Shown here: piece by piece, positions 1 to 11,640 of the stretch
Layout of the letters: each line of letters begins with the position of its first letter
How positions within the stretch are numbered: the stretch's first letter is position 1
Assembly: GCA_020226215.1 (NCBI GenBank)
Contig: CM035232.1
Span: 75,634,130 to 75,698,129, forward strand
DNA from: Sindora glabra
Taxonomy: Eukaryota > Streptophyta > Magnoliopsida > Fabales > Fabaceae
Direction: 5' to 3'
DNA length: 64,000 nt
Translations under genes and position numbers: made by a program
The notes under the pieces: model-generated
What the model saw: only the letters and a program-made list of their open reading frames with translations
Databases searched by the model: none
Told to the model about the DNA's origin: nothing

Positions 1-655
1 TTGAAGGCAACATAATTGAGACAATGTATTGTTTTTCTAAATATGCGTTGGACTAGATGCACAGCTATCCATTTTAAATCTTTCAAGCATCCGTTCAATT
101 CAATTAGTTTGGTACAAACCCAAAATACTATGAGTTCTGTCACGATGGATTTGAATTCCAAGAATAAAAAATGTTTCGCCAAGATCAAAATGACATGATA
201 ACATGCGTTTTGACTCATCTAGAAAATGATCAAGTTGCTAGCTAGCAAAACGTCACCAATATAAAGTACTAAGATGACAAAATTACCCCATCAAATTTCT
301 TTATTCAAATTCCTGCAAGTACACGATGTAGTTATTTGGTATTTCAAGCCTCCAGACCCTCTAGGATTGTCTTAATTCAATAGACGGCTGATTAAGTTCT
401 TCTTCATGAGGATCTTCATTTATCTGAACTAAATTATCATCATTATCTCTTCCACTAGTTGAAGGAGTCAAAATACATATAAGTAGAATGATGATCTCAT
501 CACGCAAATTAATAGCCCTAAGTACCGAACTCGCACTATACAAGTTATCTTCAAAATTAGAATGCCCGATCAGACTCGATAATATTAGTGCTATAAGTGG
601 AATAATAAAATCTACAACCTCTTGATCCAATTCAATACTTAATGAAGAACCCACT
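1..655 (-). pseudogene. Ty1/copia pol fragment (linker and RT C-terminus)
   Basis: Read on the minus strand, 654-361 is an open stretch ending in acidic residues and an IELRQS-like motif, which resembles the variable linker between integrase and reverse transcriptase. After a stop it continues with NNYIVYLQEF, typical just before copia RT. Positions about 275-16 give the second half of RT: a YIGD-like relic of the YVDD box followed by LLASN, then FFILGIQIHRD-like and LERFKMD-like segments. The N-terminal half of RT is missing, so there is an internal deletion, and several stops and frameshifts are present. The fragment runs off the left edge. It looks like a different copia lineage from A, K, C, D and E. 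It is a dead relic. Confidence 0.7.
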
Positions 656-852
656 GATTGTTCTAGAATCTAATTTCTTCAACTAGGGATTATATGGTCT
701 CATCTTTTCTTTATAACCCCACACTTAAAAGTTTCAAAATATGATTATTTGATTGGGTAATTATTGATGTTTCAATTATTCCATATAATTAATGCTATCT
801 AAGTGGGAGATTACTGTATTAAAATAAAATAAATAATTTATTTGTTTTAATT

Positions 853-1202
853 AAGATGGATGTGTGGTCATACAAGAAAGGACAAGATAAGAAATGATTG
901 TATACGAGGGTATATTGGCATGACACCTATTGAAGAGAAGATGACAGAAAATTGGTTAAGGTGATTTGACCATGTACAAAGAAGGCCATTGCAGCCACCT
1001 GTAAGGAGAGTTGATCATATGGTCTTTAACCCTGTGAAAAAGTGCAGAGGGAGGCCAAAGGATATTAAAGGAAGTTATAAAAAGGAATCTCTTTGTGAAT
1101 GATATCATCGAAGACTTGGCTTTTGATAGAACCCAATGACGTCGTGCAATCCATGTAGCCGACCCCACTTAGTGGGATAAGGTTTTGTTATTGTTGTTGT
1201 TG
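853..1202 (+). mobile_element. RTE-clade LINE, 5'-truncated 3' end
   Basis: The translation follows the conserved C-terminal tail of plant RTE-type LINE ORF2 (RKDKIRN, IEEKMTENWLRWF, VQRRP, VRRVDHMV) with one in-frame stop and frameshifts. The 3' end is the characteristic CCCCACTTAGTGGGATAAGG followed by a TTG-rich tail (1188-1202). Flanking TATTTGTTTTAATT (839-852) and TATTTGTTTAAATT (1203-1216) match at 13 of 14 bases and look like the target-site duplication. Only about 350 bp of the element remain, as expected from abortive target-primed reverse transcription. Related tails lie at 7994-8114 and 32105-32621. Confidence 0.85.
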
Positions 1203-1216
1203 TATTTGTTTAAATT

Positions 1217-1649
1217 TAAATGGATTAACATTAATTAATTATAGAAATATTTATTTAAGTAATTAGTTTTGTATTTTAACATTAAGCATAAAACAAATTA
1301 GGCCCTAATTTAATGTGTATAATCCGTGATAGGTTGGATCATGCACAAGCCCATATGAGTAGAGATCCCAACCTACAGCTCTTTAATGGTCAGTAGTTTC
1401 CCATCACAAGTTTGACCTTAAATAGAGATATCAAGGTTATTATTTGGATGTACAATAAGGATTCCCAATCCAAAAAGAAAAATTCTTCCCTTTTTTTTCT
1501 CTCTTTATCTGGATAACTTAAGAGGTGAAATAGGTTGCAATTCTACTCATCATCATCATTCAGATTAATTATGACCTCATCAAATTATGCACCAGGTACA
1601 TTCATAATTTTTGTTATGATCAATTTTATATTTTAGGATTTTAATTCAT
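1217..1649. other. Unassigned AT-rich spacer
   Basis: No gene or clear element is seen. The part from about 1330 to 1560 has moderate GC and pyrimidine runs like an LTR or leader, but no TG...CA ends, PBS or duplication could be fixed. Confidence 0.3.
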
Positions 1650-3085
1650 ACTTTCAATAGATGTGTAAGATTATGCACAAAACAGGTGGAACCAAAGACT
1701 CGTAAAGGAACTTTGAAGAATTGGTTCCTAGGTAACAAAAGAGAATGAGGGACTTTATTATTCAAAGCAAAGGATGGCATTCGGTTTATCAAGAAACCAA
1801 CAGTGAGTACAACATCACCCCAAAATTTTAAAGGTACATTAGCATGCAATAAAAGAGTACAAGGAGTTTCAATAATATGACGATGTTTCCTTTCAGCATA
1901 CCATTTTGTTGAAGTGTGTGTGGGCAAGTAGATTGATGTATCATGCCATGAGACGTCATAAATGATGAAATGAGGCAGAGAATTATTCTTTTGCATTATC
2001 ACTACGTAAAATGCGAATAGAATACCAAAATTGAGTTTGAATTTCATTGTAAAAATTCTGGAAAATAGTAAATAACTCTAAACGTTCTTTCATTAGAAAA
2101 ATCCAAGTACATCTTGAGAAGTTATCAATGAAAGTAACAAAGTATCTATACCCTAAGATAGAACTAATTCGACTCGGACCTCAAACATCTAAATGAACAA
2201 GATCAAAAGGAGAATTTGCATGACATTTAACCGAGCTTGGAAAGGAAGCTCGAACATGCTTACCAAGCTGACATAACTCACATTCCAAAGATTACAAGTG
2301 AGAAAGATGAGGAATCATTTTTTTCAATTTATTGAGACTTGGATGACCTAGACGAAAATGAAGATTTGGTAACTCTGAAATGGTGTAAGCAGTAGAAGAT
2401 GGAGGCTGGAGATAATATAAACCATGTGATTCAGATCTTGTACCAATCGTCTGTCCCGTACTCCGGTCCTATATAAAGAAAGAATTAGAAGTAAAGGTTA
2501 TGAAACCATTAAGATTGCGAATTGATTAACAAAGACTAAATTAAAAGAACAACCAGGTATAAAAGGCACATAATTTAAAGATAATGAAGGAAGAAGTGTG
2601 GCTTGACCAATAACTTTAGCTTTGGAACCATTGGCCAAAGTGATATGGTGTGGTGTTTTAGGTTGTGATAAGTTTGAGAAAAAAGAGGGATTACCAGCGA
2701 TATGATCGGAAGTACCAAAATCCAAAATCCAAAATCCAACAAACGAGGATTGAGAGAAACATACCATGGAATCACCAGTATGAGCTACGTCAGCTACCTT
2801 GAGCTGTAAATACTCCTTGTATTCAGTATCTAACAAAATATTTTGATTGTCACTTCGAGTTTTAGTTTGTTTTTCAGATGCCGAAGACTGAGAGTATGTC
2901 ACATTGACTAGCTTCTCAGGAAATCCATTTAAGGAGTAACATTTATCTTGAGTGCGACCCATACGTTTACAATAAGAACATTGTGGGCAATTATTAGAGC
3001 TACGACCTCCTTGTCCACCATCGCGACCACAACATTGGCCTCCACATCCTACTAGATTAGAGAGAAATGCTAAGGATTCTAAACT

Positions 3086-3764
3086 TTATTGGAAACCAAA
3101 ATCAGTTATGGCTCCTGGAGAAAGAACACGAAGTAGACGATTAATAAGATTTTCTATTGTAGAGACAATAGAGCTCGTCAAAATTTGATTCCAGACAGAT
3201 TCAAGATCCTTGTGCAAGCCATGAAGAACAAACACCATACACATGTTGTCAATCTTAGTCAGCACCTTTTGAGTATTGTCATTTGTCAGAATTAACTTAA
3301 CCTCATCAATGGTGGATTCTGCTTTATTCGAATATGATGGAAGATCATGGTCTGTCATTTGAAGGGTAGCTAAATTATGCACCACATCATAAAGTCACTG
3401 GACATCATTTGAGTAAACACTCCGAGTCTTCTTCCATACGTCATAGCATGTTTTATAAGTACAAAAATGGACCAATAGTTTCAAATCAATGGACTACCAT
3501 AGGAGAGAAACTAGCTGGTAATCAGCCTTCTTCCACTAACCTCGTTTAGCAGCATCATTGTATTCAGCCTTTTTAGTTAAGTGATATGAAAGACCTTGTC
3601 TCAAAAACCATATTTCTACAGCAACTTGCCAATCCATATAATTTTTTCCATTGAGTTTCTCAGATGTTATGGATGGATTACCAGAGGAGACAAAAGGGAA
3701 GTCTTGCTTGCAATAGCAAAACTAGTGAAGAATGTAGTGGAGTTATCTATAGCAGAAGCCATAA
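3086..3764 (-). pseudogene. gag of element A (N-terminal and middle parts)
   Basis: The likely start codon is at 3764 (MASAIDNSTTFF...). The frame breaks after about 31 codons and resumes with the gag core, including 3385-3086 (MVHNLATLQMTDHDLPSYSN...), nearly identical to the K gag segment starting at 20363. In an intact element this would encode the nucleocapsid precursor. Stops and frameshifts break it. The zinc-knuckle part follows at about 2940-2990. Confidence 0.7.
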
Positions 3765-4128
3765 AAATGAAGCAAGGTGGGATGAAGGAAATTAAGTAAG
3801 GTGAGCAACCTGGACTGTAGACTCCTGAGATAGATAGAAGAGGTGCCAACGAGATGACTAGTGGTGACTGCAGGCTAAATGGCAATCAGGAAGGTAACGC
3901 GTGGTCTTCACGTGCTGACAAACTCCTCTATTGGTAAACGCTCGTGACGGCGCGTGACTGGACAGAATTAAACAGCAATCTGTGGGATAACCAATCGAAG
4001 GCCTCTAGGGCTATGGTCGGCATTCTGGCTCCAATAGTGCCCAAACGGTGAAACTTCTAGACATAGATGGTTCTCTATTTTAAAGATTTTCCTCTATTTC
4101 TAACTTTTATCAGGCCCACTGAACGTGA

Positions 4129-4140
4129 GCTCTGGTACCA
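4129..4140 (-). promoter_or_regulatory. Primer binding site of element A
   Basis: The minus strand reads TGGTACCAGAGC two bases inside the LTR, one base different from the usual copia TGGTATCAGAGC that pairs with the 3' end of tRNA-Met. Confidence 0.7.
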
Positions 4141-4142
4141 TT

Positions 4143-4358
4143 TGTGGAACTTGATTTGTGATGAATTGCTTGAGAGAAAACTGACTCTCAGCATGATTAT
4201 TTATATTCATAATTATACAAACTAAATCCCTTGATTTTAGGGATTAAGAATCAACAACAACTAAATTATTCTAATCAAAGATATGTACAGTTAATCATAT
4301 CAAGATATACATGAAAAGAACTAAATAAGAAAAATAGGAAAATAAGATAATCTCAACA
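4143..4358 (-). repeat. 5' LTR of element A
   Basis: A 216-bp LTR. On the minus strand it starts TGTTGAGATTATC and ends TTCCACA, giving canonical TG...CA ends. It is clearly homologous to the LTRs of K (shared CTCAAGCAATTCATCA and CTAAAATCAAGGGATT-type blocks). It abuts the leader of element B at 4359, so A probably inserted into B. Confidence 0.8.
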
Positions 4359-4827
4359 GTACCGAAATAGAACACGCACCCAAAAATAGGAGGGAAATGG
4401 CCAAAAAGGTTGAGTCAATGCTGAACGAAAAGACAAGAAGACAAGATGCTTGTGTATGCACTTTCACACGCCGGCACGTGGTAGAGCGTTTGAAACCAAA
4501 ATGGCACCTGAGATTCACACACTACCGATGGCTACCAAATTTTAAGGACAGGTCAAACTTAAGGTGGTGAGTCTCCTGAGGCAGGCGATGACAACCCCTA
4601 AGAGATCTAACCCCCTCTGATACCATGTAATAGAGAAAGAAACAGAGACTTCTTGTTTTAATTCTAATCATTTTTATCAGAATATGTATATATATATATA
4701 TATACAACTGATGTACCTAAAGATAGAAAATAAATATTCCTATATTAATGGCCTAATGTAATCAAGCTAATAATATCCCTATAATTATATATAATGATTG
4801 AGGATTTCCACAAATATTTACTTAACA
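4359..4827 (-). mobile_element. Copia element B, 5' LTR and leader only
   Basis: A 202-bp LTR (4827-4626 on the minus strand, TGTTAAGTAAATATT...TCTATTACA) is followed with no spacer by a primer binding site TGGTATCAGAGG (4625-4614) and about 250 bp of non-coding leader (4613-4359). The leader then abuts the LTR of A. B interrupts the RT coding region of element C at 4828, so the order of insertion is C, then B, then A. No gag or pol of B remains in this block. A short TA-dinucleotide run lies at 4684-4704 in the LTR. Confidence 0.75.
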
Positions 4828-7715
4828 ACATACTAGATGAGTCTCCCCCTCAGTAACGAACCCTGGTGGTTGCTCTATATAAACTTCTTCCTCAAGATCA
4901 CCATGTACGAAAGCACTTTTAATATCTAACTGATGTGAAGATCAATGATGAATGGCGGCTAAAAAAAAAAGGCAAATTGAGGCAATCTTTGCAACAATTG
5001 AAAATATATCGCCGTAATTTAGATCAAAAATTTGAATATAGCCTTTTACCACCAATCAAGCTTTTAACCGATCAATTTGTCCTGATGGACCAACTTTAAC
5101 AGTGAAGATCCATCGACGTCCAACTCAAGATTTGCCCACAGGTAAAGGTAGCAACTCCCATGTACCATTGGTGTATAATGCGGTCGTCTCATCTAACATT
5201 GCTTGACACCACCCTAGATGAGAGAAAGCTTCCTGCACAGTTTAGGAATGCAAACGAAGGACAAAGCAAAAACAAAAGCATGGTAGGATGTAGAAAGATA
5301 ATAACTTAGAAAATTATAAATAAAGTATGAGTTTCAAGTAGAATGATTACCTTTTCGAAGGGTAATAGGAAGGTTGTCAGAATTTTCTAGTGGATCAAAT
5401 TATAGAGATAATGTTGGCATAGGACATGGGTCTATAAGAGCTTCTACAATAATTTGGGCTAGTGCTAAATCGACTGAATTTTCAACAATTTGAGCTAGAC
5501 GAGGTCGTTACTAAAAAGTAATTAGGGGCTTATCTTGTAGAAATGTTACAAGTGTAGAATCATAAAAAGGAATAAGCAAAACCTCAATTATAAAAGTGGA
5601 TTATGTGAAAGACAAGAAAAATGGAGATTACTCAAAGAATGTGATATCAGTAAAAGTGAAAAATTTATGCAAAGTTAGTGAATAACAATTGTAGCCTTTT
5701 TGCAATCTTGAATGCCTTAAAAAATATATATTTGATGGATTTAAGGGATAATTTATCATTTACCAGAAAAAGATCATAAACAAAAGTACATCCAAAAATA
5801 CGAAAAGGAAGTTTGTATATGGATTCTTTTGGAAAAACCAAAGAGTGAGGCATTTGACTATTTAAAACAAAAGAAAGCATATGACTAATTAAATAACATG
5901 CAATTCAAACAGCATTTGCCCAAAAACAAAAAGGAATTTTTCCATATATCCAAAGAGTTTATGCAATTTTAATTAAATGTCGATTCTTTCTTTCAACAAT
6001 ACTATTTTGTTGAGGTATGTTTGGACATGTGGATTGATGAATAATGTTTTCGGAGGACATAGAAGAAAAAAATGCAAAAAAAAAAAACTCTCGTGCATTA
6101 TTACTCTAAAGTATGCAAATTTTAACCCCAAATTGATTATGAATTTCATAACACAGACTTAAAAATAGAAAATAACTCAGAGTGATCTTTCATTAAATAT
6201 AATCATATACATCAAGAGTAACCATCAATAAATGTAAAGAAATATCAGAAACCTAAAGTTGAAATAACACGACTTGGACCCCAAATATAAGAATGAACAA
6301 TAGAAAATAAAGACTCGGCTCTATTTTAAGTTCGACTAGGAAATGACCTACGTATATGCTTACCAAGTTAATAACACTTGCATTCTAAAGACTGCAAAGT
6401 TGAAAGACTCGGAATCATTTTATGAAGTTTTTCAATACTTGGATGCCCTAAACAATAGTGAAGTAACTCAAGAGATTCAATAGCAGCACGAATTACTAAA
6501 GAAGCTAGTTTGATGTAATAAAGTTCTTGAGACTTATACCCAGTACCAATCGTCATTCCCATACTCTAATCCTATATAATAAAAGAATCAGCAACAAAAG
6601 TCACAAAATAATTAAGAGTACATATAAGTTGACTAATTGAAATTAAATTGAGAGAACAACTGAGTACATAAAGAACTAATTGTAGTGGTAAAGAAGGAAG
6701 GGATTTTACTTGATCAATACTTCGGCAACAGTTTTAGATCCATTAGCTAAAGTAATTGTAGGAAGGGATTTATTAGTGCAATTAAATTGAATAAATAAGG
6801 ATTGGTTACTAGTTATATGATCAAATGTTCCTAAATCATGTACCCAAGGGCCAAAGGATGCCAATGTATTGACATGCTATAAGATTACCAGATAAAAATG
6901 AAGAATAATATCGGATAAGGAACTCATAATTGATGCTTCATACATTTTCTTTTTTTAATAGCAACTAATCTGGCTGTTTGAATAAAAAATCAAAGCTTTA
7001 CTGCTCAAATTGATGAACCAAGACCACAAGCAGAGTCAGTGAGAAGAGGAAACCAAGGCATGGCAGCACATGTGGCTCACATGCATTTGGTGAAGTGGTG
7101 CGTGTGATGCATGCGTTCGTAGATATTGCCAGAAAATGGCCGATAAAGAGGTCTGTACAAGCAGTTTCATGAAAATCCTTGGAACACTCTCACAATTATG
7201 CTAAACAGCTGCAAAACACTGAAAAATATGTGCATTAGGTGTCTAGGTTTTTGGGTTCTATTTTAAGGCAATTTTGGTTTTTGATATGTGGGTTTTTAGG
7301 CTATTTTAGTTCTATTTGGTTGAAAAATTAATGCGCAGCAAAGAAGAGGAGAAAGGGTGATTTGGTTCTGTTATATTCTGCAGTAACAGAGCTATGCAAT
7401 TTGCAACGACAAACAAATCAAAAGGAGGAAGGAAAGACTCTGCAAAGAGAGCTCTGATACCAACTTGAATATGTTGGAATGCCTTGAGTAATTAGCTACA
7501 GCCAGGAAGTCTATTTATATACAAAAATTGTAATCAATTAAAGATATTATAATTAAATCTATGATACTAATTTTAATCCAAATTAAGTTAGAAAGGAAAA
7601 ATATCAATTTAAAATAACTTTCTAACATGTACATAATCAATCTAGAATCATTCTAAAATAATTTCCTATAAAGGCATACAATAATGATTTCTTAAAAAGG
7701 CATATAATCTCAACA
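4828..7715 (-). mobile_element. Copia element C (5' LTR, leader, PR, INT, RT start; gag deleted)
   Basis: Minus-strand copia element. It has a 250-bp 5' LTR (7715-7466, TGTTGAGATTATATG...), PBS TGGTATCAGAGC (7462-7451) and a leader homologous to those of D and E. It then enters protease (WVHDLGTFDHI-like, about 6840-6700) with no gag between. Integrase follows, with LHYCLGHPSIEKLHKM at about 6470-6400 and IPFCFWANAV-like and HSLVFPKESIYKLPF segments near 5950-5810. RT follows from about 5280 and ends abruptly at 4828 after LEEEVYIEQPPGFV-like residues, where B was inserted. Many stops. Copy D shares the same gag deletion. Confidence 0.8.
7466..7715 (-). repeat. 5' LTR of element C
   Basis: LTR with TG...CA ends, bounded inside by an AGT spacer and the PBS TGGTATCAGAGC (7462-7451). 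A TATA-like TATATAAATAG lies in the downstream half on the minus strand. No matching 3' LTR is present in the window. Confidence 0.7.
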
Positions 7716-7993
7716 TCAAGGATCTCCTTATCACAAAAAATCCAACTTACTCACCCATAAGCTTTCTCAAAATCAACTTAAAAACTAAACCATGGTTTTT
7801 CCTTCTATTCATATCATCTGTGTAAAGAAATGAAGGTGAAAGTGAGAAAAGGTTATAGAGAGAACAAATATTTTTCAATGATAAACTTCTAACTACTTTA
7901 TACTTAAAGACAAGACTTAGGTAAAATTCCTTGTATATTTGCCATAAAATTCTCCATGTATGTGTATTAATTATTTTATTAACAATTAATAAT

Positions 7994-8114
7994 TCGATCT
8001 CCTAGTAAATAATATTTCTGAAAATTTAATCTTAGATAAAGTCCAATGATATCATGCAATTCATACAACTAACCTCACTTAGTGGGATAAAACTTTGTTG
8101 TTGTTTGTCTGTAC
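7994..8114 (+). mobile_element. RTE-clade LINE, 121-bp 3' end
   Basis: The 3' part (about 8034-8107) matches the tail at 1130-1202: CCAATGATATCATGCAATTC, CACTTAGTGGGATAAA and a TTG tail. It is bracketed by a perfect 14-bp direct repeat TAACAATTAATAAT at 7980-7993 and 8115-8128, which is the target-site duplication. Only the extreme 3' end was inserted. Confidence 0.8.
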
Positions 8115-8128
8115 TAACAATTAATAAT

Positions 8129-9300
8129 CTCAATTTGAGAATTATAATAATTATCAATTTTTTAATTATAATTAAATAATTAATACACATTGTAATGTAA
8201 ATGGGAAATCTTACAGCAAATATAAGGAACTTTATCTAAATTTTGCTCTCATACTTAAACCTTGTCCTCTATGTACAACCACAAGATACAAAGACACATA
8301 ACGATAACTCTTGCACCTTTACTTTGGGATGCATTAGCTAGGAATAGCATTGACACATGGTAAGTCCTTGGAAATTCATCTCAAGTTGTTTCTTCTTTTC
8401 TTCCCTTAGTTCAAATCTTTACAAGGAATCATTTTCAGTACCAGAAGGATCATTGGTTAGGAGAATCTGTTTTTTCAATTGTTTTCCACATCTTTTTAGT
8501 CTTACTTCACTCCATGATACTATCATTTCTTCTTATGCTCAACATGAACCTACTCTCTTGAAATTTTCATTTCACTAGAAATCTTGATGGAAGACAAACT
8601 TCTGAATTGTTGATTGCATTCAATTTGTTGGACTCTTCTTATTTATTTGATAATCCAAATCGACATATTTGGTCTCTAAAGTCCTCTAGTATGACCGCAT
8701 CTAAACTCCACTCTAATTTTTTGGTCCTAAACCCTTGCAATCTTATTTTGCCTTAATTCCTTTTTGTTTTGGATTGCCTTGAATAAGATCAATATTAATG
8801 ATATATTACAGACGAGAAACCACTTAAAGCCATGTCCCCAAATATGTGTTTGTTATGTCCATAAAATTTGGAGACCAATAGTAATTTGTTTCTTCATTAT
8901 GAGATGGCCTAGCAATTACGTTTGAGATTACATGAATTTGCCTAGTTTCTTTTCCATTAGAAATTGTGGTTTTGCGGAAAATAAGGAAAACAAATAATCT
9001 ATGATGTATAATTGACAAAGTGGGGCACCAGTACATCAGCAAATCTAACTATTGATATACTATCACGTGGCATGCCCTAGGATACTATCAACTAATGTGT
9101 GGTCAAATCTGATGGTATACTAGTGTATAATCGATGCATTAGCGCACCATACACTCTCCCTAAGGAAAAAAGGCACACTTTGAGAATTTGCAAGACTTGT
9201 TATCTGTTACAAAATAATATGTATCTGTTTTCATTTAGTAAGGATATTTTTGTTATTTTACTTATTATGTAAACCCTAATTACATACATAGAGTGCCAAA
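8129..9300. other. Unassigned AT-rich DNA
   Basis: No gene or element was recognised. Short open frames (for example plus-strand 8357-8578) have no recognisable domains. Some of it may be the decayed 5' part of copia H. Confidence 0.3.
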
Positions 9301-11640
9301 ACTCAACTTGTTTCCTTCCAATGTTTTCCTTCACCTTCCTCCTCCTATTGGATCTTAGTTCATTGAAATGTTTGTTCCTTGAATATTCACAATATCAAAA
9401 AAGCTATAGATTTTTCTCTGCCACCTCGAATGAGTATTTAGTTTTTGTAAATGTAACTCTCTCTAAGTCTACTCCCCTCCCGCTTTAGTTGTCTTTCCTT
9501 TAGTTGAATCCGAAAAAGAGATTTTTGTTTATATAGTGAAGACAACTGATACAGCTGCTCCAAACCACCTTCCTCCTCCAATCATGAATGATTATTCTTG
9601 CCAATTGCAACAAACAAACCTGACATCCATTGCTACTATAAGTAGCTTATACCAACACATATCACTTTGTTCCAAAATCCATCTCTACCTTTCCAAAACC
9701 CATCTCTACCTTAGTCCTCTGGTCCAAGCCTTGATCTTCCTATTACCCACAAAGAAGGCAAAAGATCCTATTTCATTTGTCTCTTACAATAGATTGTCAT
9801 GCACTTCTCATTCCTATAATTTTCCTTGATATTGTCAATGTTCCAAAATCTTTCTCAGAGACACTAGCATATCCAAGTTGGTGGGTTACCATGGAAGAAG
9901 ATGGCAGCTCTAGAAATAAACAAAACATGAGATTTTTGTTCGTTACCTTCACAAAAGCTTGCCATTGGGTGTAAGCAGGTCTTTCCAATAAAAATGAATC
10001 CAGATGGTTTTGTGGCTTAATTGAAGGCTCTTTTAGTTGCCATAAATAATACCCATACATGTAGTATTGATAACAATGAGATCATTTCCAGTTGTTAAAC
10101 TTATATCTGACTGTTCATATCACTTTCTGCCACATATAATTAGCCCTTGTATCAATTAGATGTAAAGAATGCCTTTCTAAATGTTGATCTACAAGAAGAC
10201 ATGTAATGAAAGCAACCAACCGAGTTTGTTGCTCAAGGGAATCAGGAAAGGGGTGTAGGTTGCAAAAGTCCTTGAATGGGTTGAAGCAATCTCATAGGGT
10301 GTGGTCTGGGAAATTTAGTGTGAATGGAAGTATGGGTTACAATGAAGCACGAATGATTATTTTGTTTTTTACAGACATACAGACTCTGGGCACCTATTGA
10401 TGGTGTCTAAGTTGATGACATAGTGATTAGGGGAAGGACAATACATGGATTAATGCGCTCAAACACTTTTTGCATACTCAATTTCAGACAAAAGATCTAG
10501 GTATGTGATGCAGAACAAGAATCATGGGTTTTAGTGGGAATCACAAAGAAGCTGGATTCTCAGTTTATTTTCTTTTCCTAATTTATTTTTTTACATAGAA
10601 TTTGTTTTCTAGTTTATTTGAGAGTCTTGTTTCCTTATTTATTAGAGGATTTCTTTCTATTCCGAATAGGATTAGATCTATAACCTAATAAATATGTAAT
10701 TCAGCCTACTGACAAATCAGATATCACAGCAATAATATTTTCTTCCATGTATTTCTTTTCTTTGAGAACATCAATGAGAGTTTTTACCACCTTCCACTAC
10801 ATCAATATGTTACAATATTTTTTGGGGATTGATTGAGGTATCTAGCTGCCACAGGGATCTTTCTCCCTCAAAGGAAAATGTTCTAAGACCAATTGATCAA
10901 CACAAGGCTGGCTGAAGCTAAACCATGTGATACCAAGCATGAAATTAAGAGGTGAAGATGAAGAGGTGTTGAATGATTCTGAAAAATGTAGGAGATTGGT
11001 GGCAAGTTCAACTACCTTATTGTGACTCGTCCTGATACTGCCTTTTTTGTGAGTGTAGCAAGCCAGTTCATGCCTTCTCCTATTATCGGGATGCTGCTAC
11101 TCACATTTTGAAATATCTCAGAGGGGCTCCTGGGATATGTATAATCTACAGAAATCATGATAATCAGCGTTGAGGGGGTTTTGGATGCAGATTGTGCAAG
11201 ATCTCCAATGGAAAGAAGATCCATAACCAGTTTGTGTTTTTGTTAGGAGCAATTTTGTACCATGGAAAAGTAAGAAGCAGAGAGTAGTGGCTCATTTGAG
11301 TGCAGAATCTAAATATTGGGCCACCAGCACAATTAACATGTGAACTTGTCTGGATATATCATCCTGGTGAGTTTGGGATTAATAATTACCATGCCAAGCG
11401 GGGCTGGTGTGACAAGCAAGCAGCTATACATACAAAGCATATAGAATTGGATTGCCATTTTGTTTGTGAAAAGATTGAAGAGGAACTGGTTTCTATCAAA
11501 CATGTCAGAACAGGAGATTAGTTAGTTGATTTGTTTACAAAAGCTCTTGTAGAAGTTGAGTAATGCACATTTATAACAAACTGGGCACGAGATAAATATC
11601 TATTCTCCAACTTCAGAGGAACTGAGGGAGTGTTAAATAT
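9300..11640 (+). mobile_element. Copia element H remnant (linker, RT, RNase H)
   Basis: Plus-strand copia pol relic. About 9536-9829 is the Ser/Pro-rich integrase-RT linker. RT starts near 9830 (SETLAYPSWWVTMEED, then CKWVF- and MNPDGFVA-like pieces). It includes YQLDVKNAFLNVDLQED near 10150-10205 and LNGLKQSHRVW near 10270. It breaks at 10505 for a solo LTR and resumes at 10805 (LQYFLGIEV). RNase H motifs follow: VTRPDTAFFVSVASQFM about 11020, AAIHTKHIELDCHF about 11420, and LVDLFTKAL about 11525. A polypurine tract GAGGGAG (about 11622-11630) precedes TGTTAAATATG, the presumed start of its 3' LTR. Frameshifts and stops occur throughout. Confidence 0.75.
10506..10804. mobile_element. Solo LTR or TRIM-like insertion (299 bp)
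   Basis: Begins TGATGCAGAA and ends CACTACATCA, so it has TG...CA ends with a 5-bp inverted match (TGATG/CATCA). It is flanked by GTATG (10501-10505) and ATATG (10805-10809), a one-mismatch 5-bp duplication. It sits between the RT motifs KDLGM and LQYFLGIEV of element H, so the coding sequence itself confirms both borders. No coding capacity. Confidence 0.75.

Larger units (their letters stand above)
1650..4358 (-). mobile_element. Copia element A (5' LTR, leader, gag, PR, INT; 3' half lost)
   Basis: Minus-strand Ty1/copia element of the same family as K at 19.5 kb. In order it holds a 5' LTR (4358-4143), PBS, leader, gag, protease and integrase, and stops at about 1650 in the integrase-RT linker. 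RT, RNase H, PPT and 3' LTR are absent. The gag start (ATG at 3764) is present here but deleted in K. The zinc knuckle near 2938-2981 reads CSYCKRMGRTQDKC, so the expected His is Arg. The protease motif reads WILDFGTSDHI, with Phe where Ser/Thr is usual. Integrase keeps a FVTFIDNFSRCTWIF core. Numerous stops and frameshifts show it is inactive. Confidence 0.85.

Noticed and set aside
4842..4852. Apparent polypurine tract GAGGGGGAG (minus strand) before the LTR of B
   Set aside because: It lies in frame within RT codons of C (GFVTEGETHLV), so it is coding sequence. The LTR that follows is the 5' LTR of B with its PBS on the other side.
9797..10060. Minus-strand open frame of 87 codons
   Set aside because: It is the opposite strand of the RT region of copia H.
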